From Buxus sempervirens (taxonomy: Eukaryota > Streptophyta > Magnoliopsida > Buxales > Buxaceae): a stretch of 64,000 bases of DNA. Positions 36,467-46,023 of the stretch are shown piece after piece (position 1 is the first letter of the stretch; the number at the start of each line of letters is the position of its first letter). Below the pieces are notes generated by a model. It ran no database searches. It was not told where the DNA came from and was given only the letters and a program-made list of their open reading frames with translations. Location of the stretch: assembly GCA_947561395.2 (NCBI GenBank), contig OX387184.1, positions 10,830,205 through 10,894,204 of the forward strand. The letters run 5' to 3'. A program made the position numbers and the translations under genes.

Positions 36467-39075
36467 ATGGCAAGGAAGAAAGTGCTAAATCCATGCCGTG
36501 TAAGAAGACAAACTCGTTCAATTTCAAAGGATGCAGCAGCAACCTCTCCCATTGCATCAGTTGCTCCACGAAGACCGTTAAACCCATGGGTTATATTCAT
36601 GTAAGAGAAATATCCAACATTAAATTTTGTAATTTAGAATTAAAAGTTATATTTGTTATGAGTCTAAGTAAAAATAAGAAATGCTTCATCAATTATATAT
36701 AGTGTTGTTACGAATACAATAAACAAAAAATAACAAAGAGAATTGAATATGAAAAATGCAACTAGGTTTTATTTTATTATATGCTTTAGTATATGTTTAA
36801 AAAATATTTGTGTACTTCTTATAAGAAGGAGTATATCGCAGAACGCAAACGAGGAGGAGAAACAATCACACAACGCAAGGCATGCATTTAAAGTCTTATC
36901 TTAATGATTATATATTATAGAGCATATTGTTAGGTGTTCTTTATATTTGAAGCTCCTTGAACAGTAGTTCTAATGTCGGCATATGTGTTTCTTGTCATTC
37001 CTTCTCACTTCCCCTAATTCAAGCTAGATTTGGGTTCTTTTATGTAAAACTGAATTATTAATCTTTAATAATTTAATATGTAGGGGATGAGAGATGCAAA
37101 ACTAAAGTGGGACAGTTTGGGACAAGAAGAGAGGCAGCACTATCAAGAATTGTCTGCCCAAAGTATAGTAGATTATCGATCTTTGCGTCCTGCACAAAAA
37201 GAAGAAAAATGTTCAGGTAACACCAACTGAAACATGTTTTTTATATAATTCAGAAAGATTTGTAGTTAGGAGCTACCATTGTTGTTGTGCCCGACCAAAA
37301 TATTGTTGGTGTTACTTTCTATTTTCTGCTGAAAATAGATTTTTGAAAACCATTTATGGGCTTTTCTTCAACTCACATATTATATCATCTAGTCAAGGTT
37401 TTGTCCTACACTTCTATTATTAGATTTTTTTCCTAGAATATCTTCGTGTTGTGTTTAATTAGCACTTTATGTGCAATTGCAGCCTTGCGTGGTGACAAGA
37501 TGCTCGCCTAGAAGGTTCATGGCTTGTTGCAAACAGCTTACGACAGACCAGCGATTGGCTATTGATGCAATTGGTTTTGGGCCCCTTCTCCATCTCCAAT
37601 GCACATCCCTTGTAAAGGAGTTATGTGCGTGGTTAATTCAGCAAGTAGATGTAGATACCCGTAGCTTAAAAATTGGCGCGTATTCTATACCGATAGGCAG
37701 TGTAGATGTCAGCATTATTGTGGGACTTAGACACCTTGGACATCCTGTCATCATCTCTGGACCAGATGATATAATATGTGAGGTTCGTGATATGTTTCAA
37801 ATTGAGAAGCACGGAATACCACTGTCAAACTTAGAATCTAGGATGCGTTCACTAGGAGGTGGCCCTGAATTTAAAAGAGAATTTGTTTTATTCGCATTAG
37901 GTTCACTCTTGTGTCCAAATTCGAACCTACATGCTAGTATTACCTTTTTACATAGTGTGGTAGATGTAGGTAGTTTATCTGAATTAAATTGGGCAGCATT
38001 TGTGGTTGACCGGCTTTTTGAAGAAATAAAAATTTTCCAAATCAAGAAGAAGCAGTCTATAGGTGGTTGCCTTTTATTCTTACAGGTGAGGACTTACAAT
38101 AAGTGTTTACAGTATTTGTTACATTTGTAATGTTTTTTTATTTTACTTATTAAAGATATCCGTGTCGAGTAAGATGGTTGACCACCTTTGTTTTCAGTTG
38201 TTTTATTATGAGCATGTTCTTTTGGGTCCGGCCGAGGCTGACATACGGACACCACGATTGTTGGTTTGGACTCAAGAGCGTGTCAAGAATAGAGAAAAAG
38301 CAGAGAAAGTTGCTAGCGGTTATGGGCGTGGACAGGTATATTGTATTTTATAACTGCCTTGTCATTAAAATAAGAATTTTTCTTATACTTTGTGTGTTAT
38401 ATAGGTAGATCCAACAAGATTGAGGAAGTATGTTGAAAGTGGCAATGAAAGCATTCAAGATAAAATCCCAGACATCAATCATGTAAGAAAGTATCTCCAC
38501 AGTTTCCATAATGAAGGTTCCCGCTTTAGTTGTTGTGTTACAATATTCCCAAATTCCCTAATTATGTGTTGTGTAGGTTGATCCTCCTGAATTCGAGGAT
38601 GCTACCGCCATTGCCAATGGAGACACTAGAACTTACATTGCAAACAATGATCCTGTAAGAAAGCATCTATAAGATTTTCACTTATACTTTTTGTGTTTGA
38701 CTTATGTAATGGTGCATTATATAGGTTGAACACCAAAGTTTTTTGAAGGATGCAGCTGTATGCATAAAAGATATTCGATACGAAATTCCAGACATTGACC
38801 CTGTAAGATTTGTTTCTACTGATAATTCTATGATTTAAATAGGAAGAACTGTTGTTTTACGTTTTCTTCATTCTTTGAGTTGTGAATCTAACCATATAAT
38901 CAAACTTTGTTAGGAGGTGGCTAGTAAATTGGAGCATATGCAGGTGCTACTGCAGACTAGGAGTTATGCATATTCATCATCATTAGCACTTGTAAGAGAG
39001 GTCTATGGAAGTCACAAAGACATGGGTAATGCCTCGCAAGGTAGAAGTGACTTGGGAGCCCAACAACATGGTTGA
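36467..39075 (+). CDS. Unknown protein: HMG-box-like N-terminus plus transposon-associated plant domain
   Basis: Not a recognised named gene. Proposed exons: 36467-36600, 36829-36892, 37084-37216, 37463-38085, 38198-38335, 38405-38482, 38577-38654, 38725-38802, 38914-39075; phases agree and give 495 aa. The first 110 residues resemble an HMG box: basic start, RRPLNPWVIF, then KLKWDSLGQEERQHYQELS. Residues about 115-360 start with RCSPRRF and LTTDQRLAIDAIGFGPLL. They then show CAWLIQQVD and VSIIVGLRHLG, and FALGSLLCPN. This is the domain often found before Ulp1 peptidase in plant transposon-derived genes. No Ulp1 catalytic residues follow. Three 78-bp exons (26 aa each) come next, then a 53-aa C-terminus. 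The exon-2/3 boundaries and the exon-4 acceptor at 37463 are chosen by phase and are the least certain. It may be an exapted or degenerating transposon gene. Confidence 0.65.
38405..38802 (+). repeat. Three tandem 78-bp exons encoding 26-aa modules
   Basis: Exons 38405-38482, 38577-38654 and 38725-38802 are each exactly 78 bp, phase 0 at both ends. They begin Val-(Asp/Glu) and end in DINH, NNDP and DIDP. The first and third share the IPDI motif, and each is followed by GTAAGA. Separating introns are 94 and 70 bp. This points to tandem exon duplication. Confidence 0.75.
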
Positions 39076-39307
39076 ATGTTTTTGAAAATTTAGTTTTGGT
39101 AAAACAGGAAATCAAAAGAATTTCGTTAATTCTTTTGATATTTGGATGTATTTCATTCTTTTCATATTTCGAAGTATGTATATAACTTCTTCTTTTTTTG
39201 AAGGAAAATGTATATACCTAATAGGCTGTATGGTTTGTGAACATAACTTTGTTAATTCTTTTTACCTCTATAATGCAATTATAATCCAAATCAGGAAACT
39301 CAATTCT

Positions 39308-41505
39308 AAAGGGTGCTAAAAACACCAAATGGCATAGTATGATACAATCACATTCACATGGGAAACTAGCACAATCATACGAGGACACAATCACACTCAT
39401 AAGGGGGAAACAAGTATGATCATAGAGGGATGCATGCATTTTCATAGCAGGCTACAAGCCCTATCTAGGGGGGATACAAGCATTTTTCATAGGAGGATAC
39501 ACATATAATCATAGAGAATACAAGCATTTTTATAGGAGGATACAAGGCCTGTCATAGAGGGATACAAACATGTTCATAGGAGGATACACGTATAATCATA
39601 GAGGGATACAAGCATTTTCATAGGAGGATACAAGGCCTGTCATAAGGGGGATACAAGCATGTTCATAGGAGGATACACGTATAATCATAGAGGGATACAA
39701 GCACCCTTATAGAAGGATACAAGTCCTGTCATAGGGGGATACATGCATGTTCATAGGAGGATACACGTATAATCATACAGGGATACAAGCACCCTTATAG
39801 GAGGATACAAGGCCTGTCATAGGAGGATACATGCATGTTCATAGGAGGATACACGTATAATCATAGAGGGATACAAGCATTTTCATAGAAGGATACAAGA
39901 CCTGTCATAGGGGGATACAAGCATGTTCATAGGAGGATACACGTATAATCATAGAGGAATACAATCATTTTCATAGGAGGATACAAGTCTTGTTATAGGG
40001 GGATACATGCATGTTCATAGGAGGATACACGTATAATCATAGAAGGATACAAGCATTTTCATAGGAGGATACAAGGCCTGTCATAGGGGGATACAAGCAT
40101 GTTCATAGGAGGATACACGTATAATCATAGAGGGATACAATCATTTTCATAGGAGGATACAAGTCCTGTCATAGGGGGATACATGCATTTTCATAGTAGG
40201 ATACAATCACACTCATAGGGGGATACAAGTATTTTCATAGGAGGATACATGTATAATCATAGAGGGATACAAGTATTTTCATATGAGGATAAACGTATAA
40301 TCATAAAGGGATACAAGCATTTTTATAGGAGGATACAAGTCCAGTCATACGAGGATACCATTATTTTCTTAGTTCACACTCACAGGGAGATACACGTATA
40401 ATCGAATGCCGTTACAGAGAGCATTTCGTCTTCTACGATTCGGTGATACAATCCGTGATACGCGAACAGATGGCGTCCCGTAATGGGAGCGGGCATTAAC
40501 CCCCGTTTCATTTTTTTATAATTATTATTAGTTTTTTCTTTCAAAGTATGTTCGTGTGAGACAAATTCGGTGTTGGTGAGAGAGTGAATGGTTTTGGTTT
40601 TCAGATTTCAAGTCAGATTTCAAAACGAAGGAATTAATGATTTCGTCTGACACGATAGAAAATAAATAATAAATAAAACAATAAAAAAGCATAGACAAGC
40701 GTTAACGCCCCTTTTTGTTAGCTCACTTTATTAGGGATGCGCGGCTACAATCCCTTAAGTGTATCACGGATGGTACCACCAAATGGCAAGAAATGAAACG
40801 CACTTGCCGTTTCATAGTAGGGGAAACAAGTATAATCATGGAGGGATACAAGCATTTTCATAGGAGGATACAAGTCCTGTCATAGAGGGATACAAGCATT
40901 TTCATAGGAAGATACAAGGCTTGTCATAGGGGGATACAAGCATGTTCATAAGAGGATACACGTATAATCATAGAGGGATACAAGTATTTTCATAGGAGGA
41001 TACAAGTCCTGTCATAGGGGGATACAAGAATTTTCACAAGGAGATACACGTATGACAGGACTTGTATCCTCCTATGAAAATGCTTGTATCCCTCTATGAT
41101 TATACTTGTTTCCCCCTACTATGAAACTAATTGTATCCCTGTATGACAGGACTTGTATCCTCCTATGAAAATGCTTGTATCCCTCTATGATTATACGGGT
41201 ATCCTCCTATGAACATGTTTGTATCCCCCTATGACAGGACTTGTATCCTCCTATGGAAATGCATGTATACCCCTCTATGATTATACTTGTTTTCCTATAC
41301 GAGTGTGATTGTACCTTACTATGAAAACAATTGTATCATCGTATGGTAGGACATGTAACGGCAAGTGTGTTTCGTTTCCTACCATCTGGTATGAAAATAC
41401 TTGTATTCCCCTATGAATGTGATTGTATCCCCGTATGATTGTGCTAGTTTCCCATGTGAATGTGATTGTATCCTACTATGCCATTTGGTGTTTTTAGCAC
41501 CCTTT
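39308..41505. mobile_element. Foldback-type element: minisatellite arms within inverted terminal repeats
   Basis: The left end, starting AAAGGGTGCTAAAAACACC (39308), reappears inverted as GGTGTTTTTAGCACCCTTT ending 41505; about 76 bp match with few differences. The interior is made of about 22-bp units of the form GGATACAAGCATTTTCATAG. They are arranged in roughly 88-bp higher-order sets of four (CATTTTCATAG, CCTGTCATAG, CATGTTCATAG, TATAATCATAG variants). Units run in plus orientation to about 41045 and in inverted orientation from about 41050. No transposase and no clear target-site duplication were seen. The layout matches foldback elements with modular tandem-repeat arms. Confidence 0.8.
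40390..40820. other. Non-satellite core block in the foldback element
   Basis: About 400 bp of unique, locally GC-richer sequence interrupts the left array. It carries ATCCGTGATAC near its left end (about 40448) and its inverse GTATCACGGAT near the right (about 40760), so it is itself loosely bounded by inverted repeats. A segment at its right edge (ACGCACTTGCCGTTTCA) returns in inverted, diverged form near 41350-41390. No ORF of note. Confidence 0.6.
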
Positions 41506-41960
41506 GTAGAGATGGAAGCCTTCTATATTTCCAACCAACTTATGCACCATTTGAATCTAACTGTATCCCTATATGACAGGACTCGTATCCCTCTATGATT
41601 ATACTAGTTTCCCCTTACTATGAAACTAATTGTATCCCTATATGACAGGACTTGTATCCTCCTATGAAAATATTTGCATCCGTCTATGGTTTAATAACAA
41701 ATGTCTACAACATGTTTTGTATTCAGTTGGTTTTCTTGTTCAGATATTTTCCTCTTCACAGACTTGATGTTAAGAAAAATATCACATACAATCCATCGAA
41801 AGCTTGAACAAGTATTGCTTTCCCAAAAATAATTAGTTGAGGTGGATAGGCTTTGGATACCAAATGCCAATTTCAAAATACAAATGTATTCAAAACACAA
41901 TATATGAAACATACATGAAAAAAAAAACCCTTTATGTTTAATACAGGTATGTAAGCTCTT
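41506..41960. other. Extra satellite units and spacer beyond the foldback element
   Basis: 41560-41690 holds several more minisatellite units (for example GACAGGACTTGTATCCTCC) outside the terminal inverted repeat. Unassigned AT-rich DNA leads to the receptor-kinase fragment. The outlying units may mark an older, larger or nested element. Confidence 0.6.
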
Positions 41961-41974
41961 CCAATCAGCGTTGC

Positions 41975-42494
41975 ACCTTTCCGTAGCCCCCAGCTCAAAT
42001 TTCATTGCTTCCTGAGAAATTATCGGTGCACCTTTTGAGTTCATCATAAGAGAACCATCTGGCTCCTTTTAACTGTGGTGCTCCCCTGCTATCTTTACCA
42101 CTTGCAGCCCAAGATGCTGAAAGACACAGAACATCTATAGTAAGATAATATTTTCCACAAATTTCAGGCATTTAGATAATATAGTTTTATGCTGCAGACA
42201 TTACCAAATGGTTTACTCAACCTGATGGCCTTTTCTGCACGCTTCTTTTGCTGAATGGCATAGATGCCCAAAGCCACGAGTGCCAGGACCAGAATAGAGC
42301 AGCCGACTGCTATCCCTATAATTGCACCTCTACTCATTGAACTTTCTTTGCAATTAATACACCAAATATTCATTGAACTTTCTTTGCTTGTCCCTAAAAT
42401 ATTTTTTAAGTCAACACATAATTCTCAGTATTGTTTCAAATGATATAATAAATAACCAAAGTTATGAATGATGTACCTGAGAAAACATAAGGAG
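41975..42494 (-). pseudogene. Fragment of an LRR receptor kinase, subfamily VIII-1 (HPCA1-like)
   Basis: Minus-strand exons: 42494-42477 (PYVFS), 42393-42205, and 42116 to about 41975. The middle exon gives GTSKESS and then the transmembrane segment, from AIIGIAVGCSILVLALVALG to QQKKRAEKA. The last has SWAASGKDS, RGAPQLKGARWFSYDEL and CTDNFSGSNEI, and then TGA where the family has the first residues of the glycine loop; AGGYGKV continues in frame after the stop. The extracellular region and the rest of the kinase are missing, and a 19-bp segment is repeated inside the transmembrane exon. A non-functional remnant, not a complete receptor. Confidence 0.85.
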
Positions 42495-42983
42495 CTGCAT
42501 TAAACATTGTCAATATCATTTTCGCCCACAAACAGTGCCAAAAGAAAAGTAATAATAATAATAAAAACAAAATTAAACATAAAAATCCAAGAATGACAAT
42601 AAGCAAATAAGATGAATTCTGTCCCTAAAATCACTTATAAATAACAGCACTGATGCAAATATTTTTAGCTACACAAACAATATTTCAACAACAGAGCCAT
42701 CATAGAAAATATATTATTCACATGGAAGGAATGCTTACGTAAAATCCCAATCACCATTTGAAGTAGTGGAGTGAAATCAACGTATACATACGAACGGTAG
42801 CATTTGAAATTCAAAGAGGGAAACATAGAGACGAGGCGGGTGAAGAATATCCCAGAATCATGGAAAATGGAACATAAAACAGATACCCTTTATTCTAGAG
42901 AAGCAAAACAGATAGTAGTGACATAATCCAAATTCCTTATACTGCGGAATGGTGAAGAGGAAGGAGAAGAACTAAAGAAAACT

Positions 42984-43312
42984 TTCTCACCTTAAAACAG
43001 CAGAGAAATGCTGAAGAAATCCATGGTAGGCGGTCGATTTTATCTCCTCTGTATCTGCTTTGTGTTCTCTCACCTCTTCCTTGTCTCTTTCTTACCAGAT
43101 AACAGATCCACCACCATCTCCAGATCCATGGAAGAAGCTCACTCACCTTGTTTCAGCCTCGTTAACCAGAGAGAGAGATGAAGAAGAGTATGAAGAAAAC
43201 TTTTTTGATATGCTTTTGCTTCGGATTTGAGAGGATTGCATTTTTTGATTTCCCGCCAACAAGCCCCATTTGCATTCGAGCCATTTGACGAAATGAATTT
43301 TCGGACGCGGCT
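42984..43312 (-). repeat. Leader-like duplicated segment, copy B
   Basis: Near-identical to 45112-45460 (copy C): both hold CTTAAAACAGCAGAGAAATG, GGTAGGCGGTCGATTTTATC and GAAGAAGCTCACTCAC. On the minus strand there are good donors (for example CAAG|GTGAGT near 43149), suggesting leader exons of a minus-strand gene. It lies about 0.5 kb upstream of the receptor-kinase fragment and may be its former leader. Confidence 0.85.
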
Positions 43313-45111
43313 CCCTTCAACTCCCACAACAGCAATTATCAAATGCGAAACAGGTCCAAAATTCATTCTTAAGACATCCAATGAAGATGTTACAAGATAA
43401 AACACGCAAAAGTGATCCTACTCCTGTTCTCTCTTAGCGCCTTGTACTTGGGAAGGATAAAAAGGGAAAAGGAATATTCCCATTAGAGGAGACCCAGCAC
43501 TCAGAAACAGGCTCACTAGATTTACTCTTAAATGATATGCCTTAAAATTTGGTTCTACTCATCGACAAAGTCCCTTCATGGAATGGAATTATACAAACCA
43601 GAAAAGATAAGCCAACTGGGGCCATTCCTCCTCCAAGAAGCAAACATCATCTCAAACCTTTTAATAACATGACCTCGCATTCAATGAAGTACACAAAGCC
43701 AACAGAAACCCAAGATAGGAACAGAGCTTTTCCCTTGGAACATTCTGGGGAGAAAAATGAGTTATAGCTTTGTGGCTTTAACTTTCACCACTTGAATCAC
43801 TGCAAGTAGGCAGCCACTTGCAGACTAATTCCACCTTATAGCATCATAGAGAACTTTAACACCTCATTCGAAATGCACAGAGAACACTCAACACCTTGAA
43901 TGTCATATGTCCCAACCAAACATTTCATATATGCATCACTGAGATATCTACTTAAGACTGTTATTATCGAAGATTCCATAAGTAGCGTGATACTGTAAGA
44001 ACCACCAGCAGCAAGAATTGTGAAATCCAACAACAAGGCATACACTGAAGCTTGCTCCTTGTACGTTGCTTTGTTGTAAGATATTGGTTTTACCATCAAG
44101 TGTCGTAGGTCCAGTTTCTTTTCCTTTTTCCCCATTTCAAGCTAACAATTATACAATCCATATTTACAGTTTGAAGAAAATCCATCAATGGTATTCCATC
44201 TAGTAATGGATTTGTGTAATGATCCCAGAGAAGAATATCTAGATAATCTCAAGTTCCTCAACCGATCTCTAAATCCTAATCCGGAAACTACCATGGACTC
44301 ATCTCTAATATGGCATTACCTGTAAATCTATAGAAGTACTCACACACCATGTGAATGTTGGAACTTCTGTAGGGGAAAGCTAGATTGTGGTCATTAATAC
44401 GTGTCCTCAATAACAATTAGTTATAGTGCAAAGAAAGGTTTGATGATCCCAAGATCTAAACAACTGATAATCCAGTTTTTACAAATCTTCTCTTATTTCC
44501 TGTATAAATAAGTAAAAACTTTGTCTGGCATGAATGGGAGGACAACAGATTGGGGATACTTCTATACATACCCAAATGCATTTCAATAAATAATCAAATA
44601 AGTCGTATCAGAAATAGAGCATCAAGTCAGCAAGTTAATCTAATAGCGGAAACTAAATTCGACCCATATGCCAAAATTCTACAAAATGAAGAGGAAAAAA
44701 ATTACCTTTACATGAATGTGATGGACTCAAGAGTGGGTATGGAAGAAATCCCACAAGCGAGTAAAATCCTGAAACATGCATACGATATATATTTTTTAAA
44801 ATAGAGAGAAAAAGAAGCAGAAGAAACCCTAATACTCCTCATAACGGACCATCCCGAAAGCTTACCTTACTTTACTTTGCAACACGAGCTCAAAGGGGTG
44901 AAAAATGCCGTCTACTGAGTCGTGAGGGACGAGCTAGTGGAATGGGAGAGATTGGTTAGTCATCGAAGAGAAGAGGAGGCCTTTCAACCATTTGATTTCT
45001 TCATAAGACGAAAATGCATTTTCGTGCATTTTTTGATTTCTTCTACGTGCAATCCTCGAGCCATTTTCACGAAATCAAAAATTGCACGCAAATGGCTCGA
45101 TGGAGGAGAAA
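43313..45111. other. Unassigned DNA between duplicated leader copies
   Basis: No recognised gene. On the minus strand around 44800-44950 the composition resembles another leader with a GTAAG donor. The longest frame (99 codons, minus, 43836-44135) matches no family I recognise. Confidence 0.4.
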
Positions 45112-45600
45112 TTCTCACCTTAAAACAGCAGAGAAATGCTGACGAAATCCATGGTAGGCGGTCGATTTTATCTCCTCTGTATCTGCTTTGTGTTCTCTCA
45201 CCTCTTCCTTGTCTCTTTCTTACCAGATAACAGATCCACCACCATCTCCAGAGCCATGGAAGAAGCTCACTCACTTGTTTCAGCCTCTTTAACCAGAGAG
45301 AGAGATGAAGAAGAGTATGAAGAAAACTTTTTTGATATGCTTTTGCTTCGGATTTGAGAGGATTGCATTTTCGTGCATTTTTTGATTTCCCACCAACAAG
45401 CCCCATTTGCGTTCCAGCCATTTGAAAAGAATTAGCCATTTGAAAAGAATTTCGGACGTGGCTCCCATCGAGCCATTTTCACGAACTCGGCTCGAAAACG
45501 TTTGGGTCGGCTGAAAACTTCCGCTGATTTGAGGGGGACGCGTGTCGTCTCCCGATTGCTTGTCGGAGGATTCGTAAGACGAATCGCCGTAGAAGAAATC
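45112..45600 (-). repeat. Leader-like duplicated segment, copy C
   Basis: Right part (about 45270-45600) is the reverse complement of copy A at 34337-34625. Left part (45112-45460) matches copy B. Includes ATGGCTCGATGGGAGCC and CCGACCCAAACG on the minus strand. It sits 430 bp upstream of the malate dehydrogenase ATG and points away from it, so the space between may be a bidirectional promoter. Confidence 0.85.
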
Positions 45601-46023
45601 GTTCGTTCAAAAAGGTCGAGGGGATTTTGGATTTTCCCAAAACCGAAGCAAAATCTAACTGTTGCCATTCCTAGGCCCTTGGGCCCGGGGACAAGCTCTC
45701 GGTTTTTATAACAACGACAGAAAAAAACAGAAAAATCGACATCATCGTGTACATTATGGAACAAGCGCATTGAAGCCCTCCTGAATTTTGTTAGAGCAAA
45801 CGCTGTGGCAGCCTGAGGATAAGGATTTGAGTTCAGTTTCCAACACACGCGTCCCAATTTTCAAAGCAACCCATTTGCATCAGCCCTTTCTTAACTATTA
45901 CAGTACTTATCTCATCCCGTCGTTAGCTTTGCTTGTCGCACACCTCTTCCTCTCTCGTTCGTTCTCTCTTGCTTTCTCCGTTTCTGGACTCTGTGTGGGT
46001 GTTTTTTTAAGAGACCCAGGAAG
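45601..46023 (+). promoter_or_regulatory. Promoter and 5' leader region of malate dehydrogenase
   Basis: Sequence between copy C and the MDH start codon; pyrimidine-rich (TCTCTCGTTCGTTCTCTC near 45951) just before the ATG, as in many plant leaders. No unambiguous TATA box was found. Confidence 0.4.

Noticed and set aside
39430-41045. Regular array resembling a CRISPR
   Set aside because: Units are contiguous 22-bp minisatellite variants with no unique spacers and no cas genes, in a plant genome.
45136-45357. Plus-strand ORF with signal-peptide-like start
   Set aside because: Present in both copies B and C but opposite to the splice signals and not open in copy B beyond the Ser-Pro junction; likely antisense chance.
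44984-45439. Minus-strand 151-codon ORF
   Set aside because: Falls in the duplicated leader segment; frames differ among the copies and good splice donors interrupt it, so it is probably not translated.
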